The notes under the pieces were generated by a model. It made no database searches. It was not told the origin of the DNA and saw only the letters and a list, made by a program, of their open reading frames with translations. Shown here piece after piece: positions 42,247 to 51,436 of a DNA stretch of 64,000 nt. Position numbers and translations under genes: made by a program. Positions within the stretch are counted from its first letter, which is position 1. The number at the start of each line of letters is the position of its first letter. The stretch comes from Burkholderia sp. WAC0059 (GTDB lineage: Bacteria; Pseudomonadota; Gammaproteobacteria; Burkholderiales; Burkholderiaceae), in the NCBI RefSeq assembly GCF_002870125.1, contig NZ_PNEO01000002.1, forward strand, positions 186,001 through 250,000, given 5' to 3'.

Positions 42247-43260
42247 ATGGCACTTCCGACACTCGACCCCGACGCGCCGGCATTCACGCGCCGCTACGCG
42301 AATCTCGCGGACCCGCGTCTCGGCGCGCGCGCGCTCGAGGCCAGCGACGCGTTCTTCGCGCCCGCCGAGCGGATGCTGAACCCGGAGCCAGCCGTGTTCA
42401 TCCCGGGCAAGTACGACGACCACGGCAAGTGGATGGACGGCTGGGAAACGCGCCGCAAGCGCACGGCCGGCTACGACTGGTGCATCGTCAAGCTGGGACG
42501 CGCCGGCGTCGTCAAGGGGCTCGACATCGACACGAGCCACTTCACGGGCAACTTTCCGCCGGCCGCGTCCGTCGAGGCAGCTTCGGTCGCCGACGGAGAG
42601 GCCCCCGGCGCTTCGACGGAATGGACCGAAATCGTGCCGTCCACGACCCTGCAGGGCAACCGCCATCACTACGTCGAGGTGACGGCCGACGCCGCGTTCA
42701 CGCACCTGCGCCTGAACCTCTACCCGGACGGCGGCGTGGCGCGGCTGCGCGTGTACGGTCAGCCGCGCGTCGACTGGCAGGATGCCGGGCCCGACGTGCT
42801 GGTCGATCTCGCGGCGATGGAGAACGGCGCCTGGATCGTCGCGGCGAACAATCAGCATTTCGGCCAGGCTTCGGCGCTCCTCGCGCCCGGGCGCGGCGTG
42901 AACATGGGCGACGGCTGGGAGACGCGCCGCCGCCGCGAGCCGGGCAACGACTGGGCGATCATCGCGCTGGCCCGTCCCGGCGTCGTTCGCCGGATCGAAG
43001 TGGACACGGCGCATTTCAAGGGCAACTACCCGGACCGCTGCTCGTTCCAGGCCGCGCACGTGACGGGCGGCACCGAGAGCTCGATCGTCACGCAGGCGAT
43101 GTTCTGGCCGACGCTGCTCGACGAGCAGAAACTGCAGATGAACTGTCAGCACTACTTCGAGCGCGAGCTGGCGGCGCTGGGGCCCGTGACGCACGTGCGC
43201 TTCAACATCTTCCCGGACGGGGGCGTGTCGCGCGTCCGTCTGTGGGGCATGCCGGCCTGA
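42247..43260 (+). CDS. alc: Allantoicase
   Basis: A 337-residue enzyme hydrolysing allantoate to ureidoglycolate and urea in purine breakdown. Two duplicated galactose-binding-like halves are visible, each beginning with a GWETRRxRxxGxDW segment ([20 protein letters not shown] and [20 protein letters not shown]). I start at ATG 42247, with AAGGA 8 nt upstream; the frame is open upstream. It is followed 3 nt later by the ureidoglycolate lyase gene, so both steps of allantoate use are encoded together. Confidence 0.96.
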   Translation: MALPTLDPDAPAFTRRYANLADPRLGARALEASDAFFAPAERMLNPEPAVFIPGKYDDHGKWMDGWETRRKRTAGYDWCIVKLGRAGVVKGLDIDTSHFTGNFPPAASVEAASVADGEAPGASTEWTEIVPSTTLQGNRHHYVEVTADAAFTHLRLNLYPDGGVARLRVYGQPRVDWQDAGPDVLVDLAAMENGAWIVAANNQHFGQASALLAPGRGVNMGDGWETRRRREPGNDWAIIALARPGVVRRIEVDTAHFKGNYPDRCSFQAAHVTGGTESSIVTQAMFWPTLLDEQKLQMNCQHYFERELAALGPVTHVRFNIFPDGGVSRVRLWGMPA

Positions 43261-43263
43261 CCG

Positions 43264-43791
43264 ATGACGACGGGCACCATGAACAGACTCGCGATCGAAC
43301 CGCTGACCCGCGCCGCGTTCGCGCCGTTCGGCGACGTGATCGAACTCGACGGCGCGGCGCACATGGCCATCAACGAGGGCACGACGATCCGCTATCACGA
43401 TCTGGCGCGGATCGACGTCGCGGACGAGGACGGGCGCGCGCTCGTCAACGTGTTCCGCGGCCAGCCGCGCGCGCTGCCGTTCGAGGTGAAAATGCTCGAG
43501 CGCCACCCGCTCGGCAGTCAAGCCTTCGTGCCGCTGGGCACGCGCCCGTATCTCGTCGTGGTCGCGCCGGCCGGCGCGCTCGACCCGGCGGCGATCCGCG
43601 CGTTCGTCACGCGGGGCTGGCAGGGCGTGAACTATGCGAAGGGGGTCTGGCACCATCCGCTGATTGCGCTCGAGGACGTCAGCGATTTCCTGGTGGTCGA
43701 TCGCGGCGGCGCGGGGCAGAACCTGAACGAGCAGAATCTGCCCGAATCTCTGTGGCTGACCGAAGCGGCCCTGCGCGCGGCGTTGCGCTGA
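43264..43791 (+). CDS. allA: Ureidoglycolate lyase
   Basis: A 175-residue cupin that splits ureidoglycolate into glyoxylate and urea. Family blocks: [59 protein letters not shown] and [14 protein letters not shown] second ATG at 43279 is an alternative start. It sits directly after alc, giving a two-gene purine-catabolism unit that releases two ureas and glyoxylate from allantoate. Confidence 0.95.
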   Translation: MTTGTMNRLAIEPLTRAAFAPFGDVIELDGAAHMAINEGTTIRYHDLARIDVADEDGRALVNVFRGQPRALPFEVKMLERHPLGSQAFVPLGTRPYLVVVAPAGALDPAAIRAFVTRGWQGVNYAKGVWHHPLIALEDVSDFLVVDRGGAGQNLNEQNLPESLWLTEAALRAALR

Positions 43792-44015
43792 CGCTCCGGG
43801 CTATGCGCAACCCGCCCAATGCCGTCCGCCGCCGGGCGGAAACGCCGCTTCGCGTGTCTCGCGGGTTTAACCTGCCGCGGGCAAAGTAGGGGCGGGGCAT
43901 CCCGTTTGCTGACCGCCCCGGGGCAAAGCCGCCCGCGCGGCAAGCCGGGGCGTCAGCCGCCTCGACCTGCTAAAATTGCAAGTTTTTCATCGATCTACGT
44001 TTCCAGGGACGCGCC

Positions 44016-45608
44016 GTGCTGTCTACCGCCAACATCACCATGCAATTCGGGCCGAAGCCCCTCTTCGAGAACATCTCGGTCAAATTCGGCGAGGGCAACC
44101 GTTACGGCCTGATCGGCGCGAACGGCTGCGGCAAGTCGACCTTCATGAAGATTCTCGGCGGCGACCTGGAGTCGACCGCGGGCACCGTGATGCTCGAGCC
44201 GAACGTCCGGCTCGGCAAGCTGCGCCAGGACCAGTTCGCGTACGAAGATGTGCGCGTGCTCGACGTCGTGATGATGGGCCACACCGAGATGTGGGCGGCG
44301 ATGACCGAGCGCGACGCGATCTACGCCAACCCCGAGGCCACCGACGACGACTACATGCAGGCGGCCGAGCTCGAGGCGAAGTTCGCCGAGTACGACGGCT
44401 ACACGGCCGAGGCGCGCGCGGGCGAGCTGCTGCTCGGCATCGGCATCGCGGGCGATCTGCACAACGGGCCGATGAGCAACGTCGCGCCGGGCTGGAAGCT
44501 GCGCGTGCTGCTTGCGCAGGCGCTCTTCTCGAAGCCGGACGTGCTGCTGCTCGACGAGCCGACCAACAACCTCGACATCAACTCGATCCGCTGGCTGGAA
44601 GACGTCCTCAACGAGTACAACTCGACGATGATCATCATCTCCCACGACCGGCACTTCCTGAACCAGGTCTGCACGCACATGGCGGACATGGACTACGGCA
44701 CGCTGAAAATCTGGCCGGGCAACTACGACGACTACATGCTGGCGAGCACCCAGGCCCGCGAGCGCCAGCAGGCCGCGAACGCGAAGGCGAAAGAGCGCGT
44801 GGCCGACTTGCAGGACTTCGTGCGCCGCTTCTCGGCGAACAAGTCGAAGGCGCGCCAGGCCACGAGCCGCCTGAAGATGATCGACAAGATCAAGATCGAG
44901 GAATTCAAGCCGTCGTCGCGGCAAAACCCGTTCATTCGCTTCGAGTACGAGAAGAAGCTGCACAACATCGTCGTCGTCGCCGAGGAGATCACGAAGCGCT
45001 ACGACCGCGCGATCTTCGACAAATTCAGCATCAGCGTGCAGCCGGGCGAGCGCATCGCCATCATCGGCGAGAACGGCGCGGGCAAGACCACGCTGCTGCG
45101 CGCGCTCCACGGCAACCTGACGCTCGACGGCGGCTCGATCAAGTGGGCCGAGAACGCGAACATTGGCTACATGCCGCAGGACACCTACGAGGAGTTTCCC
45201 GGCAACGTCACGCTGATGGAGTGGATCGACCAGTACCGCAAGGAGGGCGACGACGAGCAGTCCGTGCGCGGCACGCTCGGCCGGCTCCTCTTTAACGCCG
45301 ACGACATCCGCAAGTCGGTGAAGGTGCTCTCCGGCGGCGAAAAGGGCCGCATGATCTGGGGCAAGCTGATGCTCGGCCGCCACAACGTGCTGCTCATGGA
45401 CGAACCGACCAACCACATGGACATGGAGTCGATCGAGTCGCTGCAGATCGCGCTGGAGAAATACGACGGCACGCTGATCTTCGTGTCCCACGACCGCGAG
45501 TTCGTGAACGGTCTCGCGAACCGGATCATCGAGGTGCGCACCGACGGCACGCTGAACGATTTCGGCGGCAGCTACGAGGATTTTCTCGCGAGCCAGGGCG
45601 TGCAGTAA
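44016..45608 (+). CDS. ybiT: YbiT-type ABC-F ATPase
   Basis: A 530-residue protein with two ABC ATP-binding domains and no membrane segments: Walker [10 protein letters not shown] and GENGAGKTT, signature APGWKLR in the first half and LSGGEKGR in the second, Walker B LLLDEPTN and LLMDEPTN. The unusual first signature is the YbiT pattern as remembered from E. coli, and the length matches exactly. A linker helix pair around 230-290 is the interdomain PtIM. ABC-F proteins act on ribosomes to rescue or prevent stalling. Confidence 0.93.
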   Translation: MLSTANITMQFGPKPLFENISVKFGEGNRYGLIGANGCGKSTFMKILGGDLESTAGTVMLEPNVRLGKLRQDQFAYEDVRVLDVVMMGHTEMWAAMTERDAIYANPEATDDDYMQAAELEAKFAEYDGYTAEARAGELLLGIGIAGDLHNGPMSNVAPGWKLRVLLAQALFSKPDVLLLDEPTNNLDINSIRWLEDVLNEYNSTMIIISHDRHFLNQVCTHMADMDYGTLKIWPGNYDDYMLASTQARERQQAANAKAKERVADLQDFVRRFSANKSKARQATSRLKMIDKIKIEEFKPSSRQNPFIRFEYEKKLHNIVVVAEEITKRYDRAIFDKFSISVQPGERIAIIGENGAGKTTLLRALHGNLTLDGGSIKWAENANIGYMPQDTYEEFPGNVTLMEWIDQYRKEGDDEQSVRGTLGRLLFNADDIRKSVKVLSGGEKGRMIWGKLMLGRHNVLLMDEPTNHMDMESIESLQIALEKYDGTLIFVSHDREFVNGLANRIIEVRTDGTLNDFGGSYEDFLASQGVQ

Positions 45609-46074
45609 GCGCCTCGACTGGTTCCCGGACACCCATTCAAGTGGTCCCATTGTTCCACCGCAGAGGTGTCCCGCTGGAACAATGGCGGGATTCCCGCAAC
45701 TTCGTCAATCGCCTTGCACGGTTCGCGGGTATTTCCGGCAGACGGTTATAACGCCATGATCGGCCACGTAACAGACGACGTGGCGGGCAGATCCGGCGGG
45801 CTTTCGTATCCGCTATCCCCGCTGGTGAAGCGATGATCGCCCGCCAGTCAGCCGGTAGCGCGCCGTCGCCCTTTCGGCTCATCGCCGCAGACGCTCGCGT
45901 TCAATTGCCCTGACCTGGGCAAGGCCGATTCCCGGCTGCCGCATAGGCTCGCGAACAGGACCCCTGATTTTCTGTCGCTGCTGCAATGGGCAGTATCGGT
46001 GTAGCGCTCCTCCGGTCTACTTTCTGCGTGGGCGGCGTGCTGTTGACCCGCTACGGCATCGCAGGAGAACTCGT
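45609..46074. other. Start of the decayed accessory region
   Basis: About 466 bases without an intact gene. It contains a perfect 11-bp inverted repeat (45647-45685). The plus frame reading PLEQWRDSRNFVNRLARF then ending in TAA near 45750 looks like the C-terminal scrap of a lost protein. No start or ribosome site goes with it. Confidence 0.45.
45647..45685. repeat. Perfect inverted repeat CCATTGTTCCA-17-TGGAACAATGG
   Basis: Two exactly complementary 11-nt arms separated by 17 nt, about 40 nt after the ybiT stop. As RNA it could act as a ybiT 3' hairpin, though no T-run follows. As DNA it could be a terminal-repeat scar or recombination site bordering the toxin remnant. Confidence 0.6.
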
Positions 46075-46440
46075 TATGAAAGATCAAATTACGGGCAGAT
46101 ACAGCCTGCGTGGCCCAATCCTCCCTATTACGATGCCCGTTCCGACAGTCGCGGAACGAAGCCGATGTACAACACGCTTTATGTCCCGCTCAAGTTCTTC
46201 GGCTGGCAATGCATGTTGATGACGACCCACCGGTACCGTAATGACGCCCGGGAGAAAATCAGGGACGTACCTTGGGAGAAACGCCGCGCCGTCGAGAAGG
46301 AAGAGGAGCGGCAGCGCGGTAAGGACCGGCAAGATTTCGCCGTGTATTACGAGCCTCGTTTTGACTTCGGCTCACTGATCCATTCGGAACTGAGCGATGT
46401 CCTGTCCTTCATGCGCGAAGAAATGCGCCTGTCGCAATAG
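46075..46440 (+). pseudogene. Frameshifted small protein gene before the toxin remnant
   Basis: A strong ribosome site (GCAGGAGAACTCGTT) precedes ATG 46075, but the frame from it runs into unlikely sequence after about 14 codons. Losing one base near 46114-46116 joins MKDQITGRYSLRG to a frame reading NPPYYDARSDSRGTKPMY and on to the 91-residue open frame at 46165-46440 (VPLKFFGWQCMLMTTHRYR, charged helices, IHSELSDVLSFM). The joined protein would be about 121 residues. I interpret this as a single-base frameshift in one gene; the product is not recognised. It ends 3 nt before the toxin remnant. Sequencing error is an alternative. Confidence 0.5.
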
Positions 46441-46443
46441 GAC

Positions 46444-47056
46444 ATGCCGACCGATAACGATGGGATCAAGCGCATCTTTCTGCGGGCGATGGACGATGGC
46501 CAGCTTGTGCCGATCGTTACCCGTCACGGTTGGGTCGATTGCACCCGCACGTTCCGCCCGACGCCCGCGCCGCTCTGTTGGCCATCATCAAACGGTGGTG
46601 GTACTTCGGCAGTACAGGTCGTGCCTTACGCCGGGCTACTGTCTGCGATCGAAAGTGCCGGAAACGACGACGGCAAGTTTAGTTGGCTCGGTGTAGCAGA
46701 GGCCGCTACTGGTGCCGTGTCCGGCATCGGTTCAGATAACAACGCCAGTGGCAACCATGCCGCAGACGAGGGATTCTCCAGCGACGGCTCAATGCGGCCT
46801 GGCGGGACACAGCCGTTCGAGTATCAGCCCAGCAACGAACTCAACAACGTTTCCGAAGAACTTGCCGCCAGCACGCGCAACCCGAACTACGCAGCCAAAA
46901 TGCTGGGCTATGACCGTGATGCGTTCGGAGACATGGTTCACGCCATGAAGTACGACCATGAATCTGCATGGCAACGACAATGTTATCTGGCACGACAACG
47001 GAGACGTGGAATTCAAAAGCAACATCATCGGTAACATGCACGACTATGCAAATTGA
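46444..47056 (+). pseudogene. C-terminal toxin domain gene, disrupted by a one-base frameshift
   Basis: The frame from ATG 46444 runs 170 codons through a Ser/Gly/Asn-rich linker to NPNYAAKMLGYDRDAFGDMV, then becomes unlike protein after MVHAMKYD. Dropping one C at 46956-46957 continues it as MNLHGNDNVIWHDNGDVEF and NIIGNMHDYAN to the TGA at 47054-47056. I recognise GNDNVIWHDNGDV as a C-terminal cassette of polymorphic toxins (Rhs/contact-dependent type) from memory. The gene begins without the large delivery module, so it is either an orphan cassette or a remnant. A DUF4279 immunity-like gene follows and overlaps. Confidence 0.65.
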
Positions 47057-47483
47057 CCCGCAATCGATGAATGCACACCCACTGGCGCACGCGTCATTTT
47101 CGATCTATGGGGACCGGCTGGACGCCGAATTCTGGACCTCGTATTTCAGCGTTACGCCGGACACTTCGATCGTCAAGGGGCAACCGTTTATGACCCCCTC
47201 GGGACGTCTGAGCCGTAGTCCAGGCCGTACCGGGGTGTGGGGTATTAAAAGTAAGGGCAGCATTCGAAGCGATAGCCTGGAGCCTCACCTTCGCTATCTG
47301 ATCGGGCGCCTGGCACTTCCCCGGTCAGATCTGCGGGGGCTCATCGAGTGCACAGGCGCACGAATGCGCTTCTTCTGCTATTGGGACAACGAAAAAGGAG
47401 ACCGCGTACCGGACATACCCAACGACATCAAGGCCATGATGGAGTCGATGGGCGGAGCAATCGAAATAGACGAATACCGGTAA
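47046..47483 (+). CDS. DUF4279-family protein, probable immunity protein
   Basis: A 145-residue protein: SFSIYGDRLDAEFWTSYFSV, the LSRSPGRTGVWGIKSKGSIR segment, and late MRFFCYWDNEKGDRVPDIPN match the DUF4279 family, widely found as immunity proteins beside polymorphic toxins. The ATG at 47046 overlaps the toxin frame by 11 nt; ATG 47067 is an alternative. Unlike the toxin it is intact, as expected for immunity genes kept as orphans. It ends before a good terminator at 47677. The function is inferred from family and position. Confidence 0.8.
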   Translation: MQIDPQSMNAHPLAHASFSIYGDRLDAEFWTSYFSVTPDTSIVKGQPFMTPSGRLSRSPGRTGVWGIKSKGSIRSDSLEPHLRYLIGRLALPRSDLRGLIECTGARMRFFCYWDNEKGDRVPDIPNDIKAMMESMGGAIEIDEYR

Positions 47484-47676
47484 TAAACCAGGTCTTCGGC
47501 GCGCAGATGCATGTGTCACCGGAGATGCTTGAGGTGGTTCTTGTGGCTGGGCCGGCCCACGACGCGACCGCTATTCCGTTCTGTCCTTTCTCAAATTCGG
47601 GCAGCACGATAATGGAGGCATGCGCGAGGCATTGACAGCTCACCGACATCCCGATAAACCGGCCGTTTAAACCCAT

Positions 47677-47708
47677 AGCCGATCTTTTAACGATCGGCTT
47701 TTTTATTG
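47677..47708 (+). terminator. Intrinsic terminator after the immunity gene
   Basis: AGCCGATC-TTTTAAC-GATCGGCT, an 8-bp perfect stem with a 7-nt loop, followed by TTTTTTATT. It lies about 195 nt after the immunity stop and closes the toxin/immunity patch. Confidence 0.85.
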
Positions 47709-48116
47709 CCCGGCACGATATCGGTCGCTCCGAATACGGCCGGCCAATGCGCCGCCGCACGTTGTAGCTATTTGCATAATGTCTTCGCGTCACCTAATGT
47801 CAGCATAGGTTCTCCGGCCGGGCTACCGGGCTGCTGCGCCGCCGCATGAGCCGCGCTTCGATTGCAATGCATCCTGGATCGGGGCAATCGCCCGACGAAT
47901 CGACCTCGATTAATCTCCGTTATCCCTGGCGAGCAGGGTGGAACGGGGACATCACCAGAAAATCACGCAGGGCACTGCCGGCCAGGCGGGTAGGCCCATA
48001 TCCGGGGGAGGGCATTGCGATTCAGGGTTTCTCTTGACTGAACACGACGATATTTACTGATATTTATCAATATAGATTGCCAGGGGCGCGAGACCATCGA
48101 GGTTTTATCACCGAGG
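47709..48116. other. Intergenic region upstream of nitronate monooxygenase
   Basis: About 400 bases with no supportable gene. The last 85 are AT-rich and include TTGACT at 48034-48039 and a TGATA-TT-TATCA palindrome at 48058-48069, likely promoter and operator of the following gene. Confidence 0.5.
48034..48069 (+). promoter_or_regulatory. Candidate promoter with AT-rich palindrome
   Basis: TTGACT (48034-48039) followed 18 nt later by TGATAT, within a perfect-armed palindrome TGATA-TT-TATCA (48058-48069). The -35 is good; the -10 is weak, so the palindrome may be an activator or repressor site. It lies about 50-85 nt before the start. Confidence 0.35.
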
Positions 48117-49319
48117 ATGCGGCTCATGATGTTTCCGTCTCATTCGTTTACGCCCCTGCGAATTCGCGGCCGCTCACTATTGCCTGTCGTTCAGGGGGGC
48201 ATGGGTGTCGGCATATCGGCCCACCGGCTGGCCGGTAGCGTCGCGCGGGAAGGGGCGCTCGGGACGATCGCAAGCATCGACCTGCGCCATCATCATGCGG
48301 ATCTCGTCGAGCGCTGCCGGGCCGATCCCTGTCGCACCACGCTCGAACAGGCCAACCTGATCGCGCTCGAACGGGAAATTGCCGCGGCGCGGAATTTGAG
48401 CCGCGGCAACGGCATGATTGCCGTCAACGTGATGAAAGCGGTCAGCGCCCATGCGGACTACGTACGCGTTGCCTGCGAGCAGGGTGCCGACGCGATCGTG
48501 ATGGGCGCCGGCCTGCCGCTCGATCTGCCCGACCTGACGGCCGGCTGCGACATCGCCCTGATCCCGATTCTGTCCGACGCGCGCGGCGTGTCGCTCGTGC
48601 TCAGAAAATGGATGAAGAAGGGGCGCCTGCCCGACGCGCTCGTGCTCGAGCACCCGGCCCACGCGGGCGGCCACCTCGGCGTGACGAGCCTCGACGAAAT
48701 GGGCGACGGGCGCTTTGCCTTCGACCGGATCTTCGCCGACCTCGACCCCGTCTATTCCTCGCTCGGGCTGTCGCGCCACGACGTGCCGCTCATCGTCGCG
48801 GGCGGCATCAACAGCCATGAGGCGGTCGGCCACTGGCTGAACGCCGGCGCGAACGGCGTCCAGGTCGGCACGCCTTTCGCCGTCACGGAAGAGGGTGACG
48901 CGCATCCGAACTTCAAGCGCGTGCTCGCCAATGCGCAGCCCGAGGACATCGTCGAATTCGTCAGCGTGACGGGGTTGCCCGCGCGCGCCGTCAAGACGCC
49001 GTGGCTCGTCCGCTATCTGCGTAACGAATCGCGCATCCGGGCCAAGATCGGTTCGATCAGGATGGCCTGCCCGACGGCGCTCGAATGCCTGTCGCTGTGC
49101 GGCCTTCGCGACGGCATCGAAAAGTTCGGCCACTTCTGCATCGACACGCGACTCTCGGCTGCGCTGCGCGGCGACGTGGCCAACGGTCTGTTCTTCCGGG
49201 GCCGTGAGGCGCTGCCGTTCGGCAACGCGATCCGCAGCGTGCGCGACCTGCTCGAATTGCTGCTGACGGGCGTCGCCCGGCCGGCAGTGCCGCATCGGGC
49301 CGCCTTCTCGCTGAAGTGA
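48117..49319 (+). CDS. Nitronate monooxygenase family flavoprotein
   Basis: A 400-residue FMN TIM-barrel protein of the nitronate monooxygenase/2-nitropropane dioxygenase group: PVVQGGMGVGISAHRLAGSV at the start, MIAVNVMKAVSAHADYVRVA, LEHPAHAGGHLG (with the catalytic-region His), VPLIVAGGINSHEAV and ANGVQVGTPFAVTEE. These enzymes oxidise alkyl nitronates such as propionate 3-nitronate. Start: ATG 48117 or ATG 48126. A single gene behind an AT-rich promoter. Confidence 0.92.
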   Translation: MRLMMFPSHSFTPLRIRGRSLLPVVQGGMGVGISAHRLAGSVAREGALGTIASIDLRHHHADLVERCRADPCRTTLEQANLIALEREIAAARNLSRGNGMIAVNVMKAVSAHADYVRVACEQGADAIVMGAGLPLDLPDLTAGCDIALIPILSDARGVSLVLRKWMKKGRLPDALVLEHPAHAGGHLGVTSLDEMGDGRFAFDRIFADLDPVYSSLGLSRHDVPLIVAGGINSHEAVGHWLNAGANGVQVGTPFAVTEEGDAHPNFKRVLANAQPEDIVEFVSVTGLPARAVKTPWLVRYLRNESRIRAKIGSIRMACPTALECLSLCGLRDGIEKFGHFCIDTRLSAALRGDVANGLFFRGREALPFGNAIRSVRDLLELLLTGVARPAVPHRAAFSLK

Positions 49320-49402
49320 CGGCCGGCGTCATGGCTATACAACAGCCCGCGGCCGGGTTCGCGGGCTTCGCCAACCGCAGTTAAAAAAAGAAGGGGAATA
49401 CC

Positions 49403-50125
49403 ATGTCGCAGAGAGTACGGTTACGGTTCGCCGCCGCCACGGCGGCGGCGCTGGCCTTGGGCTCCGCCCTGGTTCCGATGCAGGCCTCGGCGCAAGCAAT
49501 TACGGATACTGCCGCTCCAGCCGCCGCGCCCCCCACCGCGGCCAGCGGCACGAGCGCCTCGCCGGGCGTGCCGAACGGCGGCATTTATAAGGGCGACTGG
49601 CTGGTACGGTTGCGCGCCATCAGCATCATGCCCGACGTCGACAGCACCGGCACGCTGGCCGCGCTCAACACGAGCGTCAACAACGCGATCGTGCCCGAAC
49701 TCGACTTCACCTACATGGTGCTCGACAACATCGGCGTCGAGCTGATTCTCGGCACCTCGCGCCAGCAGGTCACGTCGAGTCTCGGCCACCTCGGCGGCGT
49801 CGGCGTGCTGCCGCCCACGCTGCTGCTCCAGTATCACTTCAACCATGCCGGCAGGGTGCGCCCCTATATCGGCGCGGGCGTCAACTACACGCTGTTCTAC
49901 AACAACGGTCTCGAAGCCGAAGGTCAGGGCGTGTCGATCAACAACCACAGCTTCGGGCCGGCGCTGCAGGCCGGTTTCGACGTCCAGGTCGCGAGGAACC
50001 TGTTCGTCAACGTCGACCTCAAGAAGATCTGGATGCACACGGATGCCACGCTGGACGGACAGCCGATCGGCCGGCTGAACATCGATCCGTGGATCTTCGG
50101 CGTCGGCGTGGGTATGAAGTTCTAG
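49403..50125 (+). CDS. OmpW-family outer-membrane protein
   Basis: A 240-residue protein with a signal peptide (RFAAATAAALALGSALVPM, cleaved after ASA) and an 8-strand OmpW barrel: GDWLVRLRAISIMPDVDS, VPELDFTYMVLDNIGVELI, PTLLLQYHF and the terminal WIFGVGVGMKF ending in Phe. OmpW forms a narrow hydrophobic channel for small molecules. An Ala/Pro/Thr/Ser linker separates the signal from the barrel. AAGAAGGGGAAT before the ATG includes a strong ribosome site. Confidence 0.93.
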   Translation: MSQRVRLRFAAATAAALALGSALVPMQASAQAITDTAAPAAAPPTAASGTSASPGVPNGGIYKGDWLVRLRAISIMPDVDSTGTLAALNTSVNNAIVPELDFTYMVLDNIGVELILGTSRQQVTSSLGHLGGVGVLPPTLLLQYHFNHAGRVRPYIGAGVNYTLFYNNGLEAEGQGVSINNHSFGPALQAGFDVQVARNLFVNVDLKKIWMHTDATLDGQPIGRLNIDPWIFGVGVGMKF

Positions 50126-50151
50126 TCGCAAGGGCCTAACCGCGATACAGC

Positions 50152-50178
50152 AAAAACGCCGGGCGACCGGCGTTTTTT
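50152..50178 (+). terminator. Intrinsic terminator after ompW
   Basis: AAAAACGCCGG-GCGA-CCGGCGTTTTT, an 11-bp stem with tetraloop and T6 tail, 26 nt after the stop. The A-run on the 5' side means it could act on both strands. Confidence 0.92.
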
Positions 50179-50289
50179 ATTCCAGGCTGACTCCGGCACC
50201 GAACTTCGCCGTATTGCTCCACAGCCCGATACTGCAGGTCTATCAATGGCTTAGGTGCGTTCAATATAGGCTGGCGCTTCCGAAGCTTG

Positions 50290-50726
50290 ACCCTACTTCC
50301 CTGCTAGTGACCCCTATGAGGCTCTTGGAAAGCCGGTCTTTCCAGGTTGCTTTCGGCTCGATCCGACTGGCCCGGAACCTGCCCGGCCAGTTGAAGACTC
50401 CCGGTACGCTGGCCTTCATGTCGCCCCATCGCGGCAGTGTTGCCGCCAACGCCGAGGGCGGACTGGAGGAGCTGTATCGGGCGAGCAAGGCGGCCCTGAA
50501 CATCCTCGCGCGGGGCATTTACGCTGACATCCGCGAGCAGGGACACACCGTGTTGACCATCCATCCCGGCTGGGCCGCCACGTCCATGGGCACGCTCAAT
50601 GGCACGGTTGAGGCCGGGATCGACGTGGATACCAGCGTGCGTGGCGTGGCCGATGTGGTGGAGCGCCATCGCCGCTGCGGCGATCACCTGTACGTGGACG
50701 ACGAGGATCGGCAGTGGCCGTGGTGA
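50290..50726 (+). pseudogene. 5'-truncated SDR-family gene
   Basis: The frame reads TPMRLLE, GTLAFMSPHRGSVA, YRASKAALNILARGIYADI and HPGWAATSMG, the second half of a short SDR (catalytic Tyr and Lys in YRASK). The N-terminal Rossmann part with the glycine-rich NAD(P) loop is missing, and the upstream sequence is not protein-like. The segment between the two recognisable blocks also reads oddly (FQVAFGSIRLARNLP). It is probably a dead remnant, since without the nucleotide loop it should not work. Confidence 0.7.
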
Positions 50727-50869
50727 GGAGGTGAGCGCGACCTGCAAAGTAGAGCCGTCCCCAGGTGCCGTATAAGGTTTCGATTCTCAATCGATTTTCG
50801 CCAAAGGCTTGAGGCCTGCCATTTTTATGGACCGGCAAGTGGGCCTCACCGACCGAAGCGGGTCCCGGC

Positions 50870-51073
50870 TCAACCCCGATTCTGCTGGAACCGCATGGCC
50901 GTGCCGTCGCGCTCGATGCGGGTCCAGACGATACGCTTCTCGTCCTCGCTCATGAACACCCAGTTGGCCACCTCGAGCGCCGTGCGGCCGCAGCCCTTGC
51001 AGATGTCGTCGAACAGCGTCGAGCAGACGCCGATGCAGGGGCTGTCGGGAAGGTCATGAAGATTGGATGCCAT
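50870..51073 (-). CDS. DUF1289 family protein
   Basis: A 67-residue protein with the DUF1289 pattern: DSPCIGVCSTLFDDICKGCG (Cys13, Cys17, Cys26, Cys29 spacing CxxxC...CxxC), followed by RTALEVANWVFMSEDEKR. These small proteins probably bind a metal or iron-sulfur centre through the four cysteines; role unknown. It is common and conserved across proteobacteria. It is a single gene. Confidence 0.92.
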   Translation of the reverse strand: MASNLHDLPDSPCIGVCSTLFDDICKGCGRTALEVANWVFMSEDEKRIVWTRIERDGTAMRFQQNRG

Positions 51074-51230
51074 CGAGTGCGGCCGCGCAGGGCAAGAGCG
51101 TTGATCAGGGCCCTCAATGTTAGCCGATCCCGCCCGGCCGCCGGCGGCCCCCGCCGGTAGTCCCGCCGCGCCGGAACAGGCGTACCCACGATCCGCGAGG
51201 AGGCAAAAGCTTTACGAAAGCTTTTTTTGG

Positions 51231-51258
51231 TGGACATGCCCCAATAACCCGATAGAAT
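51231..51258 (+). promoter_or_regulatory. Probable promoter of the pot operon
   Basis: TGGACA (51231-51236), 16-nt spacer, TAGAAT (51253-51258). Both hexamers differ from consensus by one base. Transcription would start near 51265, leaving a leader of about 170 nt before potF. Confidence 0.6.
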
Positions 51259-51286
51259 TGCGCGCGATTTACCGCCCGCTGCGAAC

Positions 51287-51323
51287 GACTGTTCCGTTTG
51301 TGCGACAGTCCGGCGTTTTTTTT
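51287..51323 (+). terminator. Candidate leader terminator/attenuator upstream of potF
   Basis: GACTGT and ACAGTC (6-bp arms, 12-nt loop, 51287-51310) followed by CGGCG and eight T at 51316-51323. The stem is short and the T-run is 5 nt away, so efficiency is doubtful; it lies inside the predicted leader. Confidence 0.35.
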
Positions 51324-51436
51324 GGCGCGTGCGATGATTAATGGTAGGTTTCGGGTTTTCGGGGGCGCCGCGCGGGACGCGGCATGACGAAAAGGCGGGG
51401 GCGGCCGGGGCCGTCCGGTCGGGAGCGGAGAACGGG

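Larger units (their letters stand above)
51074..51436. other. Control region of the pot operon
   Basis: A 363-base region: a terminator-like hairpin AAAGCTTT-ACG-AAAGCTTT with a T tail (51206-51228), a promoter, a second hairpin with T8 (51287-51323), and an 18-codon Arg-rich open frame overlapping the potF start. These parts are listed separately. Confidence 0.6.
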
